Shown one piece after another: positions 26,201 to 38,200 of a stretch of 64,000 bases of DNA. The DNA is taken from assembly GCF_902459465.1 (NCBI RefSeq), contig NC_047068.1:21599195-21663194 (forward strand). The letters are read 5' to 3'. A program made the position numbers and the translations under genes. The stretch's first letter is position 1, and each line of letters starts with the position of its first letter. Source of the DNA: Asterias rubens. Lineage: Eukaryota > Echinodermata > Asteroidea > Forcipulatida > Asteriidae. Below the pieces are notes generated by a model. The model searched no databases, had not been told where the DNA came from, and saw only the letters and a program-made list of their open reading frames with translations.

Positions 26201-29200
26201 AGTTTGGCGTCAACATTGAGGAGGACATGGTCATGATCGATTACCTGATAGACCAGAAGTGGGTGGACCAGCAGACGAGGGCGGTGTTCTTTGAGTTCGT
26301 CGTGTACAACCCGACGTCCAATACGCACATTATCTCGCACTGTATGGTTGAATTTCCCCCTACAGGAGGTATGTATAGATAATGTGCCTTTTATTTACAT
26401 CTAAAACTGCCCTCTAATAAAATACTAATAATAATTATACTAGTCACTTCCGATACAAATTTTTGATCCAAAACGATGCATGCGCACACTGGCAGGTAGA
26501 GTTGTTACTCTTTGGTTAATATGCCATGACGTCAGAGGTCGCATTAGTTTATAGGATTAATATTTATCAGATACTACCTCCTAATAAAAGCAGTCTAGTC
26601 AAGCAGTCCCAAAAGGTTCAGAGTTTTAGAAGTCTCCTTTAATTTGATCCACATCCATTAACTTTTAGCTACAGTGGACCAATTTGGTTTGTCTGTCTCT
26701 GTTGGTTACATCTACACACCATGGATATGATATGATATGCTTTTCTCAGCTGTTCATACTTGAATCCATATAAGACTGGATTGATGGCAGAGTTGTAATA
26801 TGGATAGTGGTAGCAGAACAAGCCCCAGAATGGAGCTCTGTGGCACTCGACACTCAAGTGGCCTATAATTATGTTCAGGACAACTTGCACAGATGCACGC
26901 AACTTGTTGAGTACTGCAGTTTTTAAATCACAGTGGACCAATTTGGTTTGTCTGTCTTTGTTGGTCACAATGGCTACACACCATGGATAGGAATGCTTTC
27001 CTCAGCTGGACATACTTGAATCCATACAAGACTGGATTAATGGCAGAATTCAGCAAGGAAAGGGATTCAAACACAGTCCACATGGCCACATCAAAACTGA
27101 AATCGTATGTATGCAGAAACAAGGATACAGGATAAAAGATGGCTCCAGGCAAGACCAGAATGAAGAAAGCTGTAGTGATGATAGCAAGAGTGCTGGTGAC
27201 TTTCTTGTGAGCTTGGTGCAGTTCTTGAGCTGGGCCCTGGATTCCTTGCTCTTCTAGGTTTCTGGCTCCTTGTTTCAGGTTGATGAGGATTCTGATGTAC
27301 ATCCAAATTGTAGCTGCAATGGGTAGAAGGAGCAACAGCATTGCTGCAATGCCAGAGGCTGCGACCGCAGGATTTCGTACCTCCCCGTATTCACAATTGT
27401 CTCTTTTGAACTGATCTATTATGAGGACTGATCGAGGCAAATACTCTAGTACTGGAATTATCCAAACAGCAAGTAACAACAGCGTGATCTTTCTTCTAGT
27501 GAAGTAGCTTGTATACTGCAAAGGTCGATTGATTCCAATAAATCTTTCATAGTTGGCCAAAGTGAGATTGAGAACGGAGTGGGCGCTGAAACTGTTGATA
27601 AAGAAAAAATATATCCAAGTACTAGTGAACTGATCCAGACTGTTTGCTGTACATTGGCTGATGCTAGAATGAGATGAACTGTTTCCAAGTAGTAAATATT
27701 GCAAAGCTATAGATGCATACGGAGCATAAGATACAGAGACCAAAGCATCTGCAACAGCGAGGTTGAGTATCATCAAATTGGTCACATTATGCAGTTTCTT
27801 GGTGTAGAAAATAGTCCCACATACAAGAACATTTCCAACAAATCCAATACTCCCAACAAGGGGCATCAAAATTTGTAAAAACTTGAACAAGTTTGTAATA
27901 ATGTCGTCCATATTGTCAGTCACGGTGTGAAATTCTGTGTGGTACTGGTTAATAGCTGCTCTCTCAATGCAAGCAGTCCTGGGTGCTGCTAGTATCAGGT
28001 CTAGCTAGGACCACAATGTTGAAACAACATCACAGTCACTTATAAATATGGATGTGGCTTTTATCAGATTTTACTCAGGTCTACTAAGCCATTCTCACAG
28101 TCACTGGATAATTAAGAGTGACACTCCAAGAAAGGTGGTACATCATCAGCAAATAGTGCTTGTCCTCGGTCTGTTTTGTCTGCAAATAAATTATACATGC
28201 ACATCGGAAAAGGGTCTTGTACACTAGATAGATGGCGCATTATAAATGCATTGTTATTATTATTATTATTATATACATGTAAAAAAAGAGCATCAATCAC
28301 TGTACCTAAAACCAGAAAAGTAATTATAACCTACTTAAAAACCATTAGCATTATATTTGTGCTTGGACAAGGTCAATTTTATAGCTGCTCTCCCAATGAA
28401 AGCAGGCCCTATGTGTAGCTATTAAGATCAAATTAAATTCTAATATAGAAACTTAATAATTTGATAGCTGCCAGTCACTCATACATTATACAATTGTTGC
28501 ACACTGTGACGGGGTCCATGGCGTTTTGTACACTCGAGGGGGGAAATGGAACCCGAGGCAAAGCCGAGGCTGCCATTTACCCTCGAGGGTGTTCAAAACC
28601 CACTGACCCCCAGTCACAGCGTGCAACAATCTCGAAGTTCTGTTGTCATATTCAAACATTATTACAACCGACTATTCATTGTTTAATAAGCAGACGAACA
28701 AGAAACAAATCCCTAAATCCCTCGAACCCGCGGTTGTTTCGTACACAGCGCTGGAAATCGACCAACGGTGAGCACGATCAAGGTGATGTTCACTGGTGTA
28801 CATCACTTTTCATGTTACTCGGCTCGTCGAGCCATATATGTAACATGCGTTTTTGTTGCACGGCACGTGATTGGTTCTCGACCAATCAAACTTCACATTT
28901 TGTACAGAGGTATAACAAGTATGTTTGCTAACTTCATTAACAGACAAAGTGGTTGAGATCAGGTCAAGTCAATCATTAATTGTTGCTCTCTCAATTGTTT
29001 TGTTTATTAACCTGGCAAACTGTTTTAAAAAGCCATTAGTGATGTCTGACTACTAGGGTTTATAACTTGTCTCCCTTTGAAAATAGTCCTATGAGCAGTT
29101 TATAAGATCATACATATTTGACTGCAATACTGTGACAATCACTCACATGCTGTGTGACCTCATTAACATAGTGGTTAAAATCAGGTCAAACTTTTCAATC

Positions 29201-32200
29201 AATCACAAATAATAAAAAATAATTGTTAGCGTAAAAACTTACTTGGAAACAAGCAATGAAGAGCTGTTGATAGTATAAAACATTGTGAGAAACGGCTCCC
29301 TCTGAAGTAATGTTATTTTGAGAAAGTGGTAATTTCTCACTAAAATATTAAAAGACTTCAGGCCTGAAGCCTTTTATTAGACATCTGAAAGCACACCTGT
29401 GCAATAAGGGTGTTTTATCTTTCGTTGTTTTCATGCAACTTTGATAACCGATTGAGCCCAAATTAACTCAGGTTTGTTATTTTATATGCATAATGTCGGG
29501 ATACACCATGTGAGAACATTGGTCTTTGACAATTACCAAAGGTGTCCAGTGCCGTCAAAGAATGATGCAGATTTCTCCTTTATGGAATACAATAATGAAA
29601 CTCCATTAAATATATGTGATGTGATCAAGCAAACTAGAACTTGCTCTAAATTAGTCCTTAAAAACTGTGTTAAACAAGATACCATAATAGTTTTCATGGT
29701 GTTTGTTTGAGTATTAGTTTTATCTAGTGTGTACAAACTTATTCTTTAACTAAGTTGGGGCCCATATTGTAGAACCGGCCTAATTATAGTTTGGCCCTGA
29801 CCAACTGCAGTATTAACTGTAGTTAATGTAGGCCTGGCCTACTGCAAATGGGTCTGACCAACTGCAAATGGGCCGCCCAACTGCGAATGGGCCGCCCAAC
29901 TGCAAATGGGCCTACCCAACTGTGGCACAGTTGATGTTGGTGTTAAATGGGCCTGCCCAACTGGGCATGGTCCTTCCCAACTGTGGCACAGTTGTTGTTG
30001 GTGTTTCATTGGCAGCCAATAACGAGGCATTGTCACCGATGTGTAGCAAACTAACATTCTACCCATGTTGCGCTCACATTGGCTAAACGTTGCAAAAATT
30101 TGCTTTGATTTCTGTTTGGCTGCCGATGACGAGCCATTGTTGGCTGTGTGTCAAGCCAACATTGGCAGTAAGAGTGAAGTTGATAATTGCACCAACGTTG
30201 CTGCACAGTTGTTGTTGGTATTACATTGTCAGTGATAACCCAGGTCAAAATTCCAGTTGAACCTAGTTAACTGGGGTCAACTGGTTCAACTGGAAAGTGA
30301 CCAAATTCGTCCATTTTCCATATTAACCAAGTGGTTTGGACTAGGTTTAACTGTGTTCAACTAGGTTGAAATTACAAACTAGTTGGTTTCTGTCCATTTT
30401 CCATATTAAACCAACTGGTTTTAACTGTGTTTAACTAGTTTATCAACTGGTTTTAACTAGTTCCAGTTAAACCCAGTTTAACTAGGTTCAACTGGAATTT
30501 CGACCTGGGAACTCAAGGACTAGGCGTATCAACTCCAAACTTGGTTTGTGGATTGGTCATGGGATCCCCCTAAAGTCTATTATTTTTTTTACCCCTTCAG
30601 TTGATGGTTAGGGTCGTTATGGCTAAAAAAAAAGAAATGTTGTTCGAGCAATAACTCAAAAAGGACTTGGCGTTTCAACTCAAACTTGGTTTGTGGGTTG
30701 GTCTACTGGAATCCCCAAAAAGCCTATTGTTTTTTAACCCCCTCAGTTAAATATTAAGGTCATTATGGCTAAAACAAAAGAAAGGTGTCTGAGCCATAAC
30801 TCAAAAAGGACTTGCCGTATTAACTCCAAACTTGGTTTGTGGGTTGGTCTAGGGATTTTTTTATTTTTTTATTTATTATTGATATCCAACAGCTGATAAC
30901 CGCCACTTACAGGTATCATTAAAAACTATGAAAATTACAGTTACATAAATTTGATAAAAGACATGATTATAAATAGACAAAAATAGTACATTGATACCCA
31001 CATAAAACAGACTGTGACACACCAACAAGTACACAAACACACACAACATGAATGTTAAAACAAACACATGTAAGTAAGAAATACACAAGCAGAACAATAC
31101 CTCAATTACATACAGCAACAAACAACAAAAAACAAAAAACAAAAGCAAGCAAACAAACAAACAAACGCCCTTCTCAAAAACTGTGTTTTTTTCAGAGTGG
31201 GCTCTTTCTCACATTGTTTTATACTATCAACAGCTCTCCATTGCTCGTTACAAAGTACGTTTTTATGCTTAAAACTGTTGTGTGTAATTACCAATAGTGT
31301 CCAGTGCTTTGAATAAACCATAAATAATATTTTTTTAAATCTTTTTACTACAGGTGCTTTTCCGTTTCCTAAATTTCAAACGATGACACTGGACCACTAC
31401 TATGGCACATTTGCTTATTTTGTGATGGCAGCTGAAGTCATCTTCTCTGTGCTTCTGCTCTTCTACGTCGGTAGGGAGGCTGCTCTGATCAAGAAGCAAA
31501 AGAAGGCCTACTTCAAAGATCCTTGGAATGTCTATGGGGTAAGCAAAAAATATATGTGTTTTTTAAAGCTCCATCTTATCAAGTTTTATTAGCAGATTTG
31601 GGTCGATCTGATGGTAAATGAATGTACAATGACGTCTAATCTCCAGATGATGATTAGAGCAAGCTTGTTGAAATGTTGGGACCAATTAAGAACTCACTCA
31701 GCGTTAGTGAAGTTAATAATTCGAAGTCCCCTCGATCCACTAAAGAGAAAGTAGAAGTCCAGGCAGATTTTCTACGAAAAAAAATTGTTACTTAGAGGGA
31801 GTTTTCTTACAATGTTTTATATATACTCGGTACCACCCAAGTACAAGTGCAGGTATCCTGGGATCTGTGGGCTGCAGTGCAAGGCACTTATGAAGATTGC
31901 TTTCGGATTCTGAATCTAAATGATTTAAGTCGGCAAAGCATTCTAATGGAAGCATCACATCAACTTTTTGTAGACAATGGAGAAATTTCAGTTTTAGACG
32001 TGGGAGGAAAACCCCTTTTGACCCCTTGCACGCACGTCACACACAGTGACTGTGCCACGCCAACCATTTTGGTGGTACAACACATGTGTATAGGTTTAAA
32101 CGCCGCCTTGCCTATAGAATGCACACTTCATTGAATAACGCACAGTTTCATTGCCCACCAGTGTTCCACGATTATTCTGAAAATGGCGTCAGGTGAATTG

Positions 32201-35200
32201 GGTCAATAGGGAGAACCCATGCAGTTAGGTAGGAACTGAAAAGCCCAACTCACTTGCAAGGCTCTGGTGCGTGATTTAAGCCAGGGGGTAACCGAGGTGA
32301 AAGGCAGGGACAGATACCACTGAGCCAACCTGACTGCTTTGTTTCGTTATAAGAAATACTAGTCAAAGATAGAAGTATGTTTACAAGTTTTTGTTTATGT
32401 TTATATTTTTTGTGGATTTTCGTGTATTTTTTATGTTTCAGCACATTTTGAACAAAATTACGTTGGATTTTGCGCTTTATATATCAATAAATTATTTGTA
32501 TTTATTAATGTTTTTAGGTGATCAACCATGGGCTGGCTATCGGAGCTATTGTCAGCTACTTGTATCGACTCTTACAGGCCAATGAGCTAACAGAGGAGAT
32601 CAACGCTGCGCCTAATGAATTCCATAACTTTCAGTTCTTGGCGTACTGGGATTATGTGAGTATGTCTTGGGCTTGGCTGTTATTTTGATGCATTTACTAT
32701 GATGTATTTACTATGATGTATAATTGGGATGTGTGTGCCTAATTGTTATGATGTATGGGCCTAATTTGCCCACGATACGTCTTTGTTCATCGGATTCTCC
32801 ATTATTACCTTTTGAATCAGCTCCCCATTTAGAATACCTAGCCTATCCACCCCGGTTTTTTCCAGAACAGTAGTTTGGCTTAGTTACAGACATTGTTTTT
32901 GTATTGATAGTTGTTTATATATGCTGATAATGTTGCTTTGTTTTTATTCTTTCTAGTTTGTATTTTGCACCATGAATGTCAAAACTTTAAGGATATCGAC
33001 ACATTATAAGTGGTCTTATTATTTAGTATTATTTATTTATTTATAGGAGCTTGCTGACCTTCCATAATTGAAATTCTAGGTCTGCAAATCTTGTAATGTT
33101 TTTAGGATAAAACTTTCAACCTTTTTTGTATTATTCTCTTTTGACCCTAGATCTACCTGACCATGGTTGGGCTTTGTTTGTTCATGGCGATCATCAAGTT
33201 CACTCGACTGCTGAGGTTTAATCAGAAGATGCTGATGCTAACGGACACTGTCAACGTAAGAACTCATTCCAACAAACAGAGGAATAAATATTTGTTATTT
33301 ATGTGCAGAGTTGTAGGACTCGAGTCCAGGACTTGAACTCGAGTCCAGGACTTGGAGTCAAGTCGTCACGAGTCACAGTTTCGGTGACTCGGACAAATGA
33401 CTCAGACTCGACTATCATGATGCGGACTTGACCATGAAAACATGTGACTCACGAGTCCATAAAATAGCCCTAAGTTTTTAAATACTTAAAGCAATTCCGA
33501 TGATCCAATCGTCATGCATATGTAGGAGTCTTAACGTTTAGCTCACCAAATAGATGCACTTTCGTATGGTGTTGTCATTCTTTTGAATAATCTTCTGTGC
33601 ATATTCGCCAGGCTGGTTCTTTACACTGTTTTAAAAAAATCATTTGTATGAAGCTGCTTATTTGTAATTGACTCTTTCACTCATTTTATATTTTATTGTT
33701 CTCTTTATGAGCGTAGAGACTTTCGCATGAGGCATTTTACTTATGTCTTTATTGTTATTATTGTTATTATTGTTATAGTGTTTATTATTATTGTATGTAC
33801 AGAACTTTGTTTTTATTTGCAATTCTTATATTACTCTTGGTTTGCAGTAAAAGTGTCATCTAGTCATCTCTGTTAACTGGTTTAAAGTATTTTGACTATT
33901 TAGTCATTTAAACAAGTGACTCGCGACTCTGCAGAGTCGAACCAAGTGACCCGACCCAAAATAACTTGAGACTCGGACTCAACAAATGTAACTCGACTCC
34001 AACTCTGTTTATCTGTGACAAACATGCTCACTAAAATATTTAAAATTGTTTCATTCTAACCTTTTCTTGTCCTCTCTCAGAAATTTGCGTATGAGTTATC
34101 GTTGTTCATGATCATGTTTGGTGTGGTGTACATGGGATACGCTAGTTTCTGCTTCTTAGTATTCTTCCAGTTACGTGACTACAGCACGGTCCTGCGCACT
34201 TTGCTGTCCCTCTTCGGCACCCTCCTTGGTAAGTATCTGTCAATCTTGTGGAATTCTATTCATGACGACGAAATTAGTGAATTATTGTCTGAGGGTTGAT
34301 TCAAGTATTCTTCCAATATTTCTTTTCTGCCATTATGTACATGGCATGGCTCTCTTTAATAGTCAGTCCAGCTCCTACATTATGTCATCAGCCAGTTGCT
34401 AATTATAGCCCTGTTAGTTTATACATTTTTTCTCATAGCAACCCAGTCTGTTTTTTTGTAGTTTGTTTGTCTAGGCTGTCTTCTACAAACCTTGGTTGAA
34501 TCTGACAGCCTCACACTCACTTTATTTTGGTTTATATTGATAAACTATTTTCCCTCCATTCTCTGTACTTCTTATCTTGCTTATTTATGTCATATTTTGA
34601 TAAACTATTTTCCCTCCATTCTCTGTACTTCTTATCTTGCTTATTTATGTCATATTTTGATAATCTATTTTCCCTCCACTCTCTGTACTTCTTATCTTGC
34701 TTATTTATGTCATATTTGGATAAACTATTTTCCCTCCATTCTCTGTACTTGTTATCTTGCTTATTTATGTCATATTTGGATAAACTATTTTCCCTCCATT
34801 CTCTGTACTTCTTATCTTGCTTATTTATGTCATATTTTGATAAACTATTTTCCCTCCATTCTCTGTACTTGTTATCTTGCTTATTTATGTCATATTTTGA
34901 TAAACTATTTTCCCTCCATTCTCTGTACTTCTTATCTTGCTTATTTATGTCATATTTGGATAAACTATTTTCCCTCCATTCTCTGTACTTCTTATCTTGC
35001 TTATTTATGTCATATTTTGATAAACTATTTTCCCTCCATTCTCTGTACTTGTTATCTTGCTTATTTATGTCATATTTTGATAAACTATTTTCCCTCCATT
35101 CTCTGTACTTCTTATCTTGCTTATTTATGTCATATTTGGATAAACTATTTTCCCTCCATTCTCTGTACTTGTTATCTTGCTTATTTATGTCATATTTTGT

Positions 35201-38200
35201 ATGGGTTATATCTTGAGAAGAGTCACTAAATGTTGACTTGAATTGAATTTTAATGTTCAGGGATTTTAACACCTCTTTAATCTCCTGTTAATGTTGGTTT
35301 TGATGTCGTTGATTATTGTCTTTGCATTATGTCTAGGGCTGTTCCCCCACAAGCCTCGGCTTATTGAAACAGCCTCTTTACTCACTTGTAATATTTTGAT
35401 ACTTTTTCAGTATCATTATTATTGTCTACTCTCTGCTTGTGTTGTACTTCTATAATTTGTACTAATGATTCTGTCTTTTCTTATTCTGTACTAATAAACC
35501 TTTTTCTGTCAAGAACCATAGTGCGTCGTGGCCGAGCGGTCTATAGCACTAGACTCAAGCTCTGGTGTTTCTGATCAGCAGAGTGTGAGTTGGAGTCCCG
35601 ATCATACCGGTTTTGGGACTTGTATCCTTGAGCACGATATTTTACCAGAATTGCTTTGTCCTTTCTGAAGGAAACCAATTCATTTAAAATGTTTTCTCTT
35701 GAGTTTGCTTGTTTTGTGTTCATATAGCCCTGGTACTGTGTTTTTATAATTGCATTTGTTTTAATTATTGTCATTGCCTTTACTCTTTGCTTAAATTGTA
35801 CTACTATACACTTATCCTAATGAATCTGTCTGTTCTTACTATTCTACACTCAACCTTTGTGTGTCAAGCACTGTAGTGGGTTTGGCCGAGAGGCTAAGAG
35901 CACTGAACTCAAGCTCTGGTGTTTCTGATCAGAAGAGTGTAGGTTTGAGTTCCGGTTTTGGGACTTCTGTCCTTGAGCAAGATGGTTTACCATAACTGCT
36001 CTGTCCTTTCTGAAGGAAACCAATTTGTTTGATTGTTTTTCCTGAATTTGAAATGCTTTATTTTCCTAAAGCCTTGTTACTGTGTTTTTATCATTGTATT
36101 TGTTTTCATTATTGTGTTATTGTCATTCCCTTTACTCTTTGCTTGTATTGTATTACTATAAACCTATCCTAATGAATCTTCTTTTCTTATTGTTCTACAT
36201 TAAACCTTTGTGTGTCAAGCACTGTAGTGGGTTTGGCCGAGAGGTTCAGAGCACCGAACTCAAGCTCTGGTGTTTCTGATCAGAAGAGTGTGGGTTAGTC
36301 CCGATCTTGGGACTCGTATCCTTGAGCAAGATTACCATAACTGCTTTGTCTTGAAAATTTTTTAAGGAAACCAATTCAATTGATTGTGTTCCTAAAGATT
36401 GATTGTTTTTTGTTCATATAGACCTGTTACTGTGCTTTTATCGATGCATTTGTTTTAATTATTGTGTTAGCGATAGTAGCCTTTTGTCTTTGCTTGTATT
36501 TTTTTCATATGACTACTTTTTAAGTAACTTTTAATTCTGCAGTAATTTTATGAAATAACCTCTTAATAATATTCACTTGTCTTTAATTTTATTTTACATT
36601 GTAGGCCTACTGTACTTTTTTAAGTAGTTTATTGAACGTTTAATTCTTAAGTTAGTCTTATTAATACATTGTGCATTTGTTTTGATTTCTTACTTTAATT
36701 GTTTGTGTGAAGTGCCTTAGGCACCTTGTTTGACAGATTCTGATATAAAATCTCTTTTATTATTAGGCCTAGTGTGAAAACATTTAACCATTGATTTAAG
36801 TTGATTGATATTGATATTAAAAATGCATATCATTAAAACAAACATGCAAAACAACCACAAACAATATGTTTATTGATATGAAATGATTTTTTTCACCTGA
36901 TAGGCAAATTTGAGTTTGAGGATCTGTTAGAAGTGGATCGGTACATGGGTCCGCTCTTCTTCTTCAGTTACGTCGTGATTGTCATGTGGACTCTGACGAA
37001 CATGCTACTGGCCATCATCTGTGAAGCCTTCGCTAAGGTACAGTTATGCCAATTAAGTTTGTGTTTCTATCAAACATATGTCTTTGACCAGAAATAAAAT
37101 GAAACATTGGGCAAGTATAGGGAAGTCATCAACAAAGACCTGGGCCCAATGTAGGGAACTTCAAAGGTACACCAATCTTGTTGTGTTTGTTGTGTGCCCT
37201 CACTTCTTTATATTATTTTTTTTATATTTCTATCAAATTGTAAACTTTTATTTGTGTTGTCAATTGTTGTTCTGCCTTTACTTGTATTTATTCTCCGAAT
37301 AAATTTCATAGTTTTTATCATGACAATAAATACTTTGAAGCTTTTAATAAAGTATGCATATTGTCTGCTGTAGTAAACTTCCAAAGTACACCCTTCTTGT
37401 TGTATGCCCTAACTTTTTTGAACTTGTTGATGTTTCTGTCAAATTGAAAATTTTCTTTTGTGTTGTCTATTGTTGTTATGCCTTTGCTTTTATATATTTG
37501 TTATGCTTTTTATTATGACAATTAATAATTGAGTTGTTTGAGTCTTTAAATAATGTACAAATAATATGGTTTTTTTTAGACACCTTTCTAAAGTACATCC
37601 TTCTTGGGTTTTTTTTTTTTAATATTTCTTGTTTTGTAGGTCCAAGAGGAGACTGCCCAGCGCAAGAATGAGCTTGAGATTGTAGACTTTATGGTGAACC
37701 GCTTCAAGAAATGGAGCGGAATGTCAGAGAAGAGAATCAAACAAACTGGCAAGGTCCACACTTACATTGAAGGTGAGATAGATAGGGATATTGGATCTGT
37801 GTTAAAGGCACTGCAGCCAATTTCACGAAATGCTAGGAGGTTTAATCCTATCTCGAGTTGGGACGAGTAACTCATTATAACTTAGGATTAATCTTAAGGT
37901 TTACATTCTACAGTGTAAGGCTGGGACTCATCCATTATAATTTGTTTTATAACGTTTTGTGATGGGGAATGGTGTATGATCTGATTGCTTAATCTTAAAT
38001 GATTGTACATTATTATTGTTCCTTATCTTTGGTGGTTTTTAGTTTTGTAATTTTTACGTAGGTTGTAAATATCTATGTCACTGTGTATTGTTTATCTTTT
38101 TATAGTTCCTCCTTTCTATTTTACAAATTTTGTGTGTTTTATCGTTGGATGCATACTGGGAAAACAAGTTTTGTGTTTTTTAACGAGATGTTTGTAATAA

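Noticed and set aside
34492..35272. Long open frames (about 245 aa) on both strands
   Set aside because: They are produced by the 60-bp minisatellite, whose unit is a multiple of three and lacks stops in several frames; the repetitive peptides have no other support.
35521..35610. Functional tRNA-Leu gene
   Set aside because: The tRNA-like head has a degenerate B-box and no acceptor-stem pairing, and it sits at the start of a repeated 352-bp unit, so it is SINE-derived.
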